Shown in pieces: positions 1 to 5,440 of a DNA stretch of 5,654 nucleotides. This stretch comes from Hyphomicrobiales bacterium (GTDB lineage Bacteria > Pseudomonadota > Alphaproteobacteria > Rhizobiales > Beijerinckiaceae): assembly GCA_003567055.1 (NCBI GenBank), contig PXAW01000089.1, positions 1 to 5,654 on the forward strand, given 5' to 3'. The notes beneath the pieces are model-generated. The model worked only from the letters and a program-made list of their open reading frames with translations, did no database searches and was not told where the DNA came from. Made by a program: the position numbers and the translations under genes. How positions within the stretch are numbered: position 1 is the first letter of the stretch; the number at the start of each line of letters is the position of its first letter.

Positions 1-33
1 AAATGCGATGATGGCATAGATGAAGGCATACAT
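1..33 (-). CDS. Possible N-terminus of a membrane protein, cut by the window edge
   Basis: An ATG at 33-31 on the minus strand opens a frame that runs to the edge and reads MYAFIYAIIAF, a strongly hydrophobic stretch that could begin a transmembrane helix. The same frame is open upstream as far as a TGA at 108-106, so the true start could be an alternative codon further upstream. No convincing Shine-Dalgarno sequence precedes the ATG. It would lie about 120 bases downstream of the DUF2254 gene and in the same direction. Only 11 codons are visible, so the family cannot be recognised, and this may be a chance open frame in GC-rich DNA. Confidence 0.25.
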   Translation of the reverse strand, partial: MYAFIYAIIAF

Positions 34-152
34 GAGATCGGCCCCAACGGCGCTTGGGTACTCGGGAAGCGACGCTCGCCACTGTGTGGGGAACAGGGGC
101 GAGGGTCAAATGCGAGACCCGGCCCGGCAATCGGCAACGCCCTGCGCGCAAT

Positions 153-1472
153 TCAGACGGACACTCTCCCGATCCCGCGCGCAGCCGCGATCCGCGCAAT
201 CACATCCTCACGATCCATGCTGACCAGCCGCCCCATTTGCGCGCTCTCGTGCAGCTTTGCGAGCTGGCCGAGCACGGCACGCAGGGCTTCGCCGGGCGTC
301 AGCAGGCGCGCGAGAGTGCCGAGGCTGTCGGCGATGCGTATCAGTATGGCCGGGTTGTCGGCCCCCGCCTGGCGAATCGCGTCGAATGCCATATCGACGA
401 TCCCGGCGATCTCGCTGCGATCGGCGATCACGCGCACGCGGCCCTGCGCATCCGTGATCAGTTCCGGCTGAAGCCGACCCGTCAGGATTTCCTCGAGCGC
501 TGCGGTCAGGCGGTCGATGACGGCGATCGCGGTGAACGGGTCGTTGATGCCCGGCGACAAGGCCCGCACGGCGATCTCGACGAGCTGCCGGATACCGTGC
601 TCCAGATCCTGCGCCGCCGTCCGGTTGCGGCCGATGACGAAGGCCTTGCGGATCGCCTTGTCGCAATCAGCGGGAATCTTGGCCGACAGCTGCACATGAT
701 CGCCGTGATGGATGATATGGTGGCCCGGGCGCACATTCACCACGATGACCGCGTCGTTCTCGCAGGCGATCTCGACGAGGCGGCTGTATTTGACGACCTG
801 GATATAGCCCTGCTGCTCCAGGGAGATGCTGCGAAACGCAATCCCGGTCCGGTCGAAATCGGGAGGCTCTGCAGCCGAAGACGCGGCGGCGCCACCGGAA
901 TGCAGGATGCTCCGCACATCCTTTCGCAAGCCCTGCGACACCGCCTCGACGACATTGTCGGCGATGATCGAGCGGGCGATCTTGTGGATGTAGAACAGCA
1001 GCGCGAACAGGCATATCAAGGTCAGCAGGCTGGCCAGCGTCACCGCCGCATGGGGCACGCCGTCCCCACCGAGATTCTCGTCGACCGAGCGCAGGATGGC
1101 GATGATGTAGACGATCGTGCCGATGAACAGCCCGAGCACCGCCTGGATCTCCCGGTCGCTGACGAACATCGAGATCAGGCGCGGACCGAGCTGGCTCGCT
1201 GCCAGCGTCAGGATCACGAAGGTCATGGAAATGACGAGCGAGGTCATCGTCATCAAGCCGGAGAGCAGGCTCGACAGCAAGGTCCGCGCACTCTCGGGCC
1301 CCCCGCCATAAAGCCACCAGGCAGCCCCCTCCCCGCCCCCGTCCCCGCTGAAGATGCGCGAACCGAAACTCAGCATGAACACCGCAACCAGCATCGCCGC
1401 CACGGTCAACGCGACGGGAACCAGCCAGAGCTGTTCGCGCAGATGCGAAAGAAAATTGCGAATCCGGTCCAT
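153..1472 (-). CDS. DUF2254 family predicted membrane protein
   Basis: This is a complete 439-residue protein of the DUF2254 family, whose molecular function is not established. The N-terminal third looks like membrane: hydrophobic segments lie at about residues 15-36, 66-92, 111-128 and 142-162. The region 61-115, with SARTLLSSLLSGLMTMTSL followed by a serine/leucine-rich helix ending in SQLGPRL, is typical of the family. The remaining ~270 residues are mostly soluble and probably cytoplasmic. They contain the hallmark motif RALSPGINDPFTA at about 303-315, then a helical C-terminus. The start is well constrained: a TGA in the same frame directly abuts the ATG (1475-1473), so no earlier start is possible and a later one would cut into the first membrane helix. 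No clear Shine-Dalgarno sequence precedes it. It is separated from the motor operon by ~600 bases of repeats, so it is probably an independent gene. The family call is from motif recognition; the topology is inferred. Confidence 0.85.
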   Translation of the reverse strand: MDRIRNFLSHLREQLWLVPVALTVAAMLVAVFMLSFGSRIFSGDGGGEGAAWWLYGGGPESARTLLSSLLSGLMTMTSLVISMTFVILTLAASQLGPRLISMFVSDREIQAVLGLFIGTIVYIIAILRSVDENLGGDGVPHAAVTLASLLTLICLFALLFYIHKIARSIIADNVVEAVSQGLRKDVRSILHSGGAAASSAAEPPDFDRTGIAFRSISLEQQGYIQVVKYSRLVEIACENDAVIVVNVRPGHHIIHHGDHVQLSAKIPADCDKAIRKAFVIGRNRTAAQDLEHGIRQLVEIAVRALSPGINDPFTAIAVIDRLTAALEEILTGRLQPELITDAQGRVRVIADRSEIAGIVDMAFDAIRQAGADNPAILIRIADSLGTLARLLTPGEALRAVLGQLAKLHESAQMGRLVSMDREDVIARIAAARGIGRVSV

Positions 1473-1585
1473 TCAGGCAGAACGCGCGACGGCGGAGATC
1501 GATCCAATTGGTCAGGGTGACGGGGGTGGGGCGTGGTTGGGTGGTGGATTTCCACAACCGGCCTGATGCAACGCACGCCCGATCT

Positions 1586-1617
1586 CCCTCCCCTCAGGGG
1601 AGGGATCAAGGGTGGGG
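1586..1617 (-). repeat. Palindromic repeat unit 1
   Basis: The 19-base hairpin CCCTCCCCTCAGGGGAGGG (8-base perfect arms, 3-base loop) is followed by AAGGGTGGGG. Read on the minus strand it has the same plan as units 2 and 4 on the plus strand: CCCCACCCT, a short spacer, then the hairpin. It is therefore an inverted copy of the same repeat. Confidence 0.9.
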
Positions 1618-1668
1618 TGAGCGCGGTTTCCGGAATGCGCAACGCCGATCATCTTCATCAGCGTATCT

Positions 1669-1700
1669 CCCCACCCTCAGTCCCTCCCCGCTGGGGAGGG
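1669..1700 (+). repeat. Palindromic repeat unit 2
   Basis: CCCCACCCT at 1669-1677 is followed by the hairpin CCCTCCCCGCTGGGGAGGG at 1682-1700, with 8-base perfect arms and a 3-base loop. It faces unit 1, so units 1 and 2 together could pair into one long stem spanning about 115 bases. Confidence 0.9.
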
Positions 1701-1714
1701 AAGCCCGCGTGCGG

Positions 1715-1726
1715 CCTTCATGAAGG
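1715..1726. repeat. 12-base perfect palindrome
   Basis: CCTTCATGAAGG is its own reverse complement. It lies just after repeat copy A. The corresponding position after copy B holds a related but non-palindromic CTTCATGCAA. It may be an operator-like site or just part of the repeat; nothing else in the sequence decides this. Confidence 0.4.
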
Positions 1727-1808
1727 GTGTGGGCGCTGGGATGGCGTGTGGATGGAGGATTGCGGTATTCTTTCAGCACGCTGGCCTGATGCAGCGCTCG
1801 CCCGGTCT

Positions 1809-1840
1809 CCCTCCCCTCAGGGGAGGGATAAAGGGTGGGG
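1809..1840 (-). repeat. Palindromic repeat unit 3
   Basis: The hairpin is identical to that of unit 1 (CCCTCCCCTCAGGGGAGGG), followed by AAGGGTGGGG. The linker differs from unit 1 at one base (ATA instead of ATC). Confidence 0.9.
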
Positions 1841-1890
1841 TGAACCCGGCCACAAAATCTGCAACGCCGATCATTTTCATCAACGTGTCT

Positions 1891-1922
1891 CCCCACCCTC
1901 ATTCCCTCCCCGCTGGGGAGGG
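1891..1922 (+). repeat. Palindromic repeat unit 4
   Basis: CCCCACCCT at 1891-1899 is followed by the hairpin CCCTCCCCGCTGGGGAGGG at 1904-1922, identical to the hairpin of unit 2. It is inverted relative to unit 3. Confidence 0.9.
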
Positions 1923-1950
1923 AGGTCAGGGCGAGCGCTTCATGCAACGC

Positions 1951-1993
1951 GCTCACCCCTCTCCCTCTGCGGAGAGGGGCCGGGGGTGAGGGG
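1951..1993. repeat. Fifth, diverged palindromic element (possible transcript 3' hairpin)
   Basis: A 9-base perfect stem CCCCTCTCC / GGAGAGGGG (1956-1964 with 1971-1979, 6-base loop) is flanked by GCTCACCC and GGGTGAGG, which can form an alternative outer pairing. It resembles the other units but has a different core. It lies about 80 bases downstream of the stop of the transglycosylase gene, so the motor operon transcript would carry it. There is no U-tract after it on either strand, so it is not a standard intrinsic terminator. It could still stabilise the 3' end or attenuate read-through; that is inference. Confidence 0.65.
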
Positions 1994-2071
1994 CGTTGAT
2001 GATTATTCTCCCCCGTCGATGGCATCCGCGCACTTCATCACCGCCGCGCTCTGTTCTGATACGCCCCCCCC

Positions 2072-2641
2072 CTATCCACAAAACGCCCTCGCATTCGCCG
2101 TCCACTGCCCGAATCCCGTTGCGACCATGTGGCGGATGACGGCGCAGACGTAGCGTTTCTGGGCGGGGGTGTTGGCGCGGCCGGCGTGGTAGCGGGCGAC
2201 GGCGCGGGTCCAGTCGCCTTCGCGGTCGCGCAATTCGCGCAGGAAGCGGGCGGCGTAATCGACGTTGAGCGCCGGGTCGAGCATATGGGCGGGGCTCTCG
2301 AACTCCCGGGCGTGGTAATGGTGGTTGATCTGCATGCAGCCGAGATCGATCAACCTCACCCCGCGCCGGCGCTCGCGCTCGAATTCGCGCAGCGCATCCG
2401 CGGCGCTCTCGCCGAAGAAGCTGCGCCCGGCAATGTTGAGCGCATAGGGGTGGAGCGTGCCGCGCCGTCCCGTTTCGGTGAGGCCGACGGCGAAGAGGAC
2501 GGCGAGCGGCACGTCGTATTTGGCCGCAGCGCGGGTCATCTCCGCCTCGCAGACGAGATCGGCCTCGGCGTGCGCGGGGGCCTGCGCGTCAAAGATAAAT
2601 ATCGCCGCCGTCAGACAGGCGAGTGCCCTGAGCAGTCTCAT
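2072..2641 (-). CDS. Secreted SLT-type lytic transglycosylase, flagellar operon
   Basis: This is a small (189-residue) peptidoglycan lytic transglycosylase expected in the periplasm, cleaving between MurNAc and GlcNAc. Residues 1-25 form a signal peptide with cleavage expected after AHA25. The SLT fold is visible: the catalytic glutamate E56 in GLTETG, GCMQIN at 101-106, and Y151 in ARYHAG (the family usually has YN at this place). Cysteines at 31, 102, 165 and 188 may form disulfides after export. The ATG at 2641 is chosen because AAGGGAG lies 8 bases upstream and a signal peptide follows at once. An earlier in-frame ATG (2659) would put this ribosome site inside the gene. It overlaps the fliK end by 53 bases in another frame. 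A transglycosylase follows motB-motC-fliK in rhizobial flagellar clusters, so a role in letting the rod or hook cross the wall is likely. That role is inferred from context. Confidence 0.88.
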   Translation of the reverse strand: MRLLRALACLTAAIFIFDAQAPAHAEADLVCEAEMTRAAAKYDVPLAVLFAVGLTETGRRGTLHPYALNIAGRSFFGESAADALREFERERRRGVRLIDLGCMQINHHYHAREFESPAHMLDPALNVDYAARFLRELRDREGDWTRAVARYHAGRANTPAQKRYVCAVIRHMVATGFGQWTANARAFCG

Positions 2642-4019
2642 GCTGCATACTCCCTTCATGATCGGAGCCCGAAGCCCCCTCGCCCTCGCCGCCATGGCGT
2701 GAGCCACGGTTCGAGCCGGCCCCGCCGTCAGCATGGGCCTGGTTCTGGCCCGCACCGTTGCCGTTGGCATTCCCGCGTCCGGCCTGGGCGGGATCGCCGC
2801 TCTGGATGGTGATGCTTTCCGGGCTGAGCCCGCTCTTGCGGATGAGATTGCCGATCAGCTCCTTGTCGGCGCGCACCATTTCCAGCGCGCGCGGATCGGC
2901 GACGGTGATCTCCATGCGCATGGCGCCGTCGGAGAGATGCATCGCCACGCTGATCTTGCCGAGCGAGACCGGGGTGAGCTGGATGGTGAGCATCTTCACC
3001 GGCCCGGCAGGACGCGCGCCCTCGCCGCGCAGGCTGCCGGCGAGCGTCTGGTCGAAGCCGCCGGCGCGCATCTCGGCGCCGCGCGCCTCGCCGCCCCGGG
3101 CCTGGACGTTCTGGCCCGCCTCGCGCATGAAGGCGGCGCCCTCGTCGAAGGCTTTCGCGAGCGCATCCATGTTGCCTGCACCGAGCGCCGCCTGCGAGAC
3201 CGGCGCGAAATGCGTCGCCTGCGCAACGATCCGCGCCTCGCCGATCCCCGCCGCCTGGCGCGCGCCGAGGCCGGAGCGCCCGGGATTGTCGCGCAGGGAC
3301 AGATGCAGGCTCTCATCCGATTCCATCGCCGCGCCGGCGCCGACCTGCTGACCGGCCTGCATCCGGGCCGCGTTCTGTGCCGCGTTCTGTGCGGATACGG
3401 GATCGCCGGTAGCAGATTGCCCAGCGGCTTGCCCGGGAAGTGCTTGCCCAGATAACGCCTGTCCCGCTCCAACTTGCGGGTTCGCCGCTGCATCGGTTTG
3501 CGCGCCGCCAGCGCCTTCGAGTTGGCCGGCGAGGGCACGCAGGCGCTCCAGCGAGGCGAAGAAGCGTGCCGCCGGATCCGGCGCCTGTGCCACGGCTTTC
3601 TCTTCACCCTCCGGCGCGAGGCGCGCCAGCGCTTGTGCGACGGCCTTGGCGGCGACATCGCTTGTCGGGAGCGCGCCCGCCTCGTCGGCACCGGCTGCGG
3701 CGAGATCGGCGAGCGCGCGCCCGGCCTGCGCAGCGAGATCCCCCATCCGCGCCGCGACGGCGGCATCATCGGGACGCGCGCTCGCCTGATCGAGACCAGC
3801 GGCGCCGGTTTCCCGGCGTCCCTCGCCCGCACCCTCGCGCCGCGCCCGTTCGGCGGCGATCGCCTCCGGGCCGCGCCACGCGCCCTCGCTGCCGGCCTTC
3901 TCGCCAGCCTTGTCGCCAGCCTTGTCGAACGCGCGCCCCTGCGACTGGCCGCTACGGCCAGTTTGGCGCGCGGCGTGATCCGCCGGGGGCGGGTCGAAGC
4001 GGGTCAATGCGGCGCTCAT
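2589..4019 (-). CDS. fliK: Flagellar hook-length control protein FliK (MotD)
   Basis: This 476-residue protein has the FliK plan: a long, alanine/glycine/glutamine-rich low-complexity N-terminal and central part, and a conserved C-terminal domain (Flg_hook type) at about residues 340-408. In that domain LTIQLTPVSLGKISVAM, then MRMEITVADPRALEMV and GLSPESITIQ, match the family pattern. A glycine/asparagine-rich tail follows, ending in TRLSDGGDIYL. FliK measures hook length and switches export from hook to filament substrates; in rhizobia it was first named MotD. Its start overlaps the motC stop as ATGA, with AAGGA 8 bases upstream. Two 12-base tandem repeats and a patch of unusual codons (residues 174-210) sit in the fast-evolving part. 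The N-terminal 330 residues could not be recognised alone; the call rests on the C-terminal domain and operon position. Confidence 0.9.
   Translation of the reverse strand: MSAALTRFDPPPADHAARQTGRSGQSQGRAFDKAGDKAGEKAGSEGAWRGPEAIAAERARREGAGEGRRETGAAGLDQASARPDDAAVAARMGDLAAQAGRALADLAAAGADEAGALPTSDVAAKAVAQALARLAPEGEEKAVAQAPDPAARFFASLERLRALAGQLEGAGGAQTDAAANPQVGAGQALSGQALPGQAAGQSATGDPVSAQNAAQNAARMQAGQQVGAGAAMESDESLHLSLRDNPGRSGLGARQAAGIGEARIVAQATHFAPVSQAALGAGNMDALAKAFDEGAAFMREAGQNVQARGGEARGAEMRAGGFDQTLAGSLRGEGARPAGPVKMLTIQLTPVSLGKISVAMHLSDGAMRMEITVADPRALEMVRADKELIGNLIRKSGLSPESITIQSGDPAQAGRGNANGNGAGQNQAHADGGAGSNRGSRHGGEGEGASGSDHEGSMQHETAQGTRLSDGGDIYL
2650..2656 (-). promoter_or_regulatory. Ribosome binding site of the transglycosylase gene
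   Basis: AAGGGAG on the minus strand, 8 bases before the ATG at 2641. It lies inside the fliK coding sequence and decides the start among several in-frame ATGs. Confidence 0.75.
3366..3389 (-). repeat. fliK: 12-base tandem repeat (x2) inside fliK
   Basis: Two successive copies of a 12-base unit encode Gln-Asn-Ala-Ala twice (residues 211-218), with only the last base differing. The unit length is a multiple of three, so copy-number change would keep the frame. Confidence 0.8.
3891..3926 (-). repeat. fliK: 12-base tandem repeat (x3) inside fliK
   Basis: Three in-frame copies encode DKAG, DKAG, EKAG (residues 32-43). The first two copies are identical (GACAAGGCTGGC) and the third differs at two bases. 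This points to slippage-driven length change in the FliK N-terminus. Confidence 0.85.
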
Positions 4020-5440
4020 CGTGCTTGTCCTTCGAGCAGGAGATCGATCTCATCGAGCGCGGCCATGGCGCGCTGCATGATCGGGGTTTTCGGATACAGA
4101 GCGGCTTCGAGCGCGGTCTGGGGCGGCGCATCGGCTTGGGTATCGGATGCGGCGGTATCGGTTTCGGCCTCCTCCGCCCCGGATTCCGCAAGCGCGGTTT
4201 CAACCCGGATCGCGCCGTCGCCTCCGGCCTCGCCATCTTCGGAGGCATCAGCAAGCGCGACCTCGTCAGCCTCACCCGCCTCCGCCTCGTCCTCCCGCCC
4301 CACCAGCGCGAGCAGCGGCGCGCCGATGGCGGCGGCGGTGGCCATGGCGGCTTCGAGGACGGGGATATCGGCTTCCGGCAGCCTTTCGGGATCAAGCGCA
4401 AGCAGCATTTCCGTGGCCGGCTCGTAGGCCGGCGTCACGATCTGCGCTGCGGCGAAATAGAACCGCGCGCGCTCTTCCTCGTCGCTGTCGCCGGCGGAGA
4501 AGCCGATGGCGCGCTCGGAGGCCAGGCGGGCCAGGTCGAGCTCACCCGACAGCAGCGCGTGGCGGGCGAAGAAGAGATAGAGGTCACGCTTGCCCTCGCC
4601 GTCCATATGCGAGAGCACGGTTTCCAGCCGCAGGAAATCCTCGACGCTCTCGGCGAAGTCGAGTGTCGCCAGCAGCGTGATGAAGCGCTGGCGGAAATTG
4701 CCGGCATAGACCGAGTTGCGGTAGCGGCGCAGATACTGCACGGCGAGAAATTCCAGCCGCTCCAGCTCGCCGCGCTGCCCCTCGACGAAGATCTCACGGC
4801 GCAACGCCGCCTCCTCGGCGAGCGTTCCCGGCGCGAGAAGACGCGCCAGCGAGAGCAGGCGAACGGCCTCCTTCGGATCCTCGCGCACGATCAGCGCCGA
4901 GCGGGCAATGGCGATCTGCGCCCCGAGATAACCCGGCAGCGCGCGCGGATCGAACCCGGCGAGCCGCTCGCGGGCATCCTCCTCGCGGCCATGCACATAG
5001 GCGAGCGCACCGGCCAGAAGGTCGGGATCGATGGCGGGCGCGGGATCGAGGGCGAGCATGCGCTCGAGCACGATCGGCGGGCCACCGCCCAGAACGAAGC
5101 TGATGGCCGCATTGGCGTTGCGCGGATCCTCGAATTTCGCCGGATCGGCGCGCAGAAAGGTCTCGGCGACGCGGGTGATCAGCGCCCGCTGGCCCTCATG
5201 GGCGCGGATATCGCCATGCGCGATGCGCTCCTGCAGGGATTGCAGGGTGCGCAGCATGGCATAGGGCTGGCGCGCCTCCTCGCGGCGCTCCTGTGCGAGC
5301 TGCGCCTCGCGCGTCGCTTCGCGCGCGGCGATACGCGCCTCGGATTCGGCCAGGGCCGGAGCGGGCGCGAGAAGCAGCGTGGCGAGCCCCGCACCGGCGA
5401 GCAGGAGGTTGCGCAGCTGGGGAGCAATGCGGGCCGTCAT
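4016..5440 (-). CDS. motC: Chemotaxis/motility protein MotC, periplasmic motor protein
   Basis: This complete 474-residue protein matches rhizobial MotC, a periplasmic protein that in Sinorhizobium meliloti is needed for motor rotation and is thought to act on MotB. Residues 1-31 form a signal peptide (hydrophobic core LLLAGAGLATLLL, cleavage expected after ALA31). A charged segment follows, then a helical body (about 60-380) of alanine/leucine-rich helical pairs, including YLGAQIAIARSAL and YAGNFRQRFITLLA. Residues 382-440 are a very acidic, low-complexity stretch with almost no hydrophobic residues, probably a flexible linker. It leads to a conserved-looking C-terminal helix (LYPKTPIMQRAMAALDEIDLLL). 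The start has GGAGGAG 8 bases upstream and overlaps the motB stop as ATGA; the end overlaps the fliK start in the same way. Stoichiometry with MotB and FliK is thus probably set by translational coupling. The assignment combines sequence resemblance with gene order. Confidence 0.9.
   Translation of the reverse strand: MTARIAPQLRNLLLAGAGLATLLLAPAPALAESEARIAAREATREAQLAQERREEARQPYAMLRTLQSLQERIAHGDIRAHEGQRALITRVAETFLRADPAKFEDPRNANAAISFVLGGGPPIVLERMLALDPAPAIDPDLLAGALAYVHGREEDARERLAGFDPRALPGYLGAQIAIARSALIVREDPKEAVRLLSLARLLAPGTLAEEAALRREIFVEGQRGELERLEFLAVQYLRRYRNSVYAGNFRQRFITLLATLDFAESVEDFLRLETVLSHMDGEGKRDLYLFFARHALLSGELDLARLASERAIGFSAGDSDEEERARFYFAAAQIVTPAYEPATEMLLALDPERLPEADIPVLEAAMATAAAIGAPLLALVGREDEAEAGEADEVALADASEDGEAGGDGAIRVETALAESGAEEAETDTAASDTQADAPPQTALEAALYPKTPIMQRAMAALDEIDLLLEGQAR
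4028..4032 (-). promoter_or_regulatory. Ribosome binding site of fliK
   Basis: AAGGA on the minus strand, 8 bases before the fliK ATG at 4019, within the last codons of motC. The spacing matches the other two internal starts of the operon. Confidence 0.65.

Larger units (their letters stand above)
1560..1700. repeat. Direct repeat copy A, composed of two inverted palindromic units
   Basis: This is the first of two ~140-base copies lying 222-223 bases apart. It begins GGCCTGATGCA, continues with a palindromic unit (1586-1617), a ~51-base spacer containing GCAACGCCGATCAT, and a second palindromic unit in inverted orientation (1669-1700). By eye it is roughly 85-90% identical to copy B, with most differences clustered in the spacer. 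Weaker similarity continues past the end to a CTTCATG motif near 1717-1722. No protein-coding signal is convincing here. The organisation resembles a BIME-like mosaic of intergenic palindromes rather than an insertion sequence. Confidence 0.85.
1783..1922. repeat. Direct repeat copy B, composed of two inverted palindromic units
   Basis: This is the second copy of the ~140-base composite repeat. It begins GGCCTGATGCA and contains units 3 and 4 in the same head-to-head arrangement as copy A. The two palindromic units and the GCAACGCCGATCAT core are best conserved against copy A, while about 20 bases around 1842-1858 are diverged. The head-to-tail arrangement of A and B implies a local duplication of the composite, or two insertions of the same composite. 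Confidence 0.85.
1473..2071. other. 599-base intergenic region, mostly repeats
   Basis: This lies between the DUF2254 start (1472) and the transglycosylase stop (2072). The centre (1560-1993) is the palindromic repeat mosaic listed separately. Bases 1994-2071 hold nothing recognisable except a C run reaching into the stop codon. Bases 1473-1559 should hold leader sequence of the DUF2254 gene, but no clear sigma-70-type -35/-10 pair or Shine-Dalgarno sequence is visible. Several open frames cross the region on both strands, but they translate the GC-rich repeats and show no protein-family character. Confidence 0.7.

Noticed and set aside
103..120. Small hairpin GGGTC / GACCC downstream of the DUF2254 gene
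   Set aside because: It has only 5 paired bases with an 8-base loop and no T-run; this is too weak to call a terminator.
54..1520. A 488-codon open frame on the plus strand opposite the DUF2254 gene
   Set aside because: Its composition (Arg, Asp, His, Gln-rich, no recognisable motif) is typical of an antisense shadow, whereas the minus strand carries clear membrane helices and the family motif ALSPGINDPFTA.
1560..1922. CRISPR array or tandem-repeat ncRNA
   Set aside because: There are only two direct copies 222-223 bases apart, the units alternate in orientation, and the spacers are homologous to each other, unlike CRISPR spacers.
1560..1922. Insertion sequence or MITE with terminal inverted repeats
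   Set aside because: The two facing units could pass as terminal inverted repeats of a ~115-base element, but no target-site duplication is evident and no transposase is present. The two copies as a mosaic fit a palindromic intergenic repeat better. Genome-wide copies would be needed to reconsider.
1951..1993. Rho-independent terminator of the motor operon
   Set aside because: The stem is strong, but no run of T follows it in either orientation, so only a general 3'-hairpin role is suggested.
1533..2153. Several 70-200 codon frames crossing the intergenic region on both strands
   Set aside because: They translate the CCCTCCCC/GGGGAGGG repeats into Pro/Ser/Gly/Arg-rich strings, and repeat copies appear twice in each protein. 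There is no ribosome site or family signature.
2642..2770. Upstream extension of the transglycosylase to an ATG at 2770
   Set aside because: The extension lies inside fliK, is Arg/Ala-rich with no signal character, and would bury the ribosome site and the signal peptide that begins at 2641.
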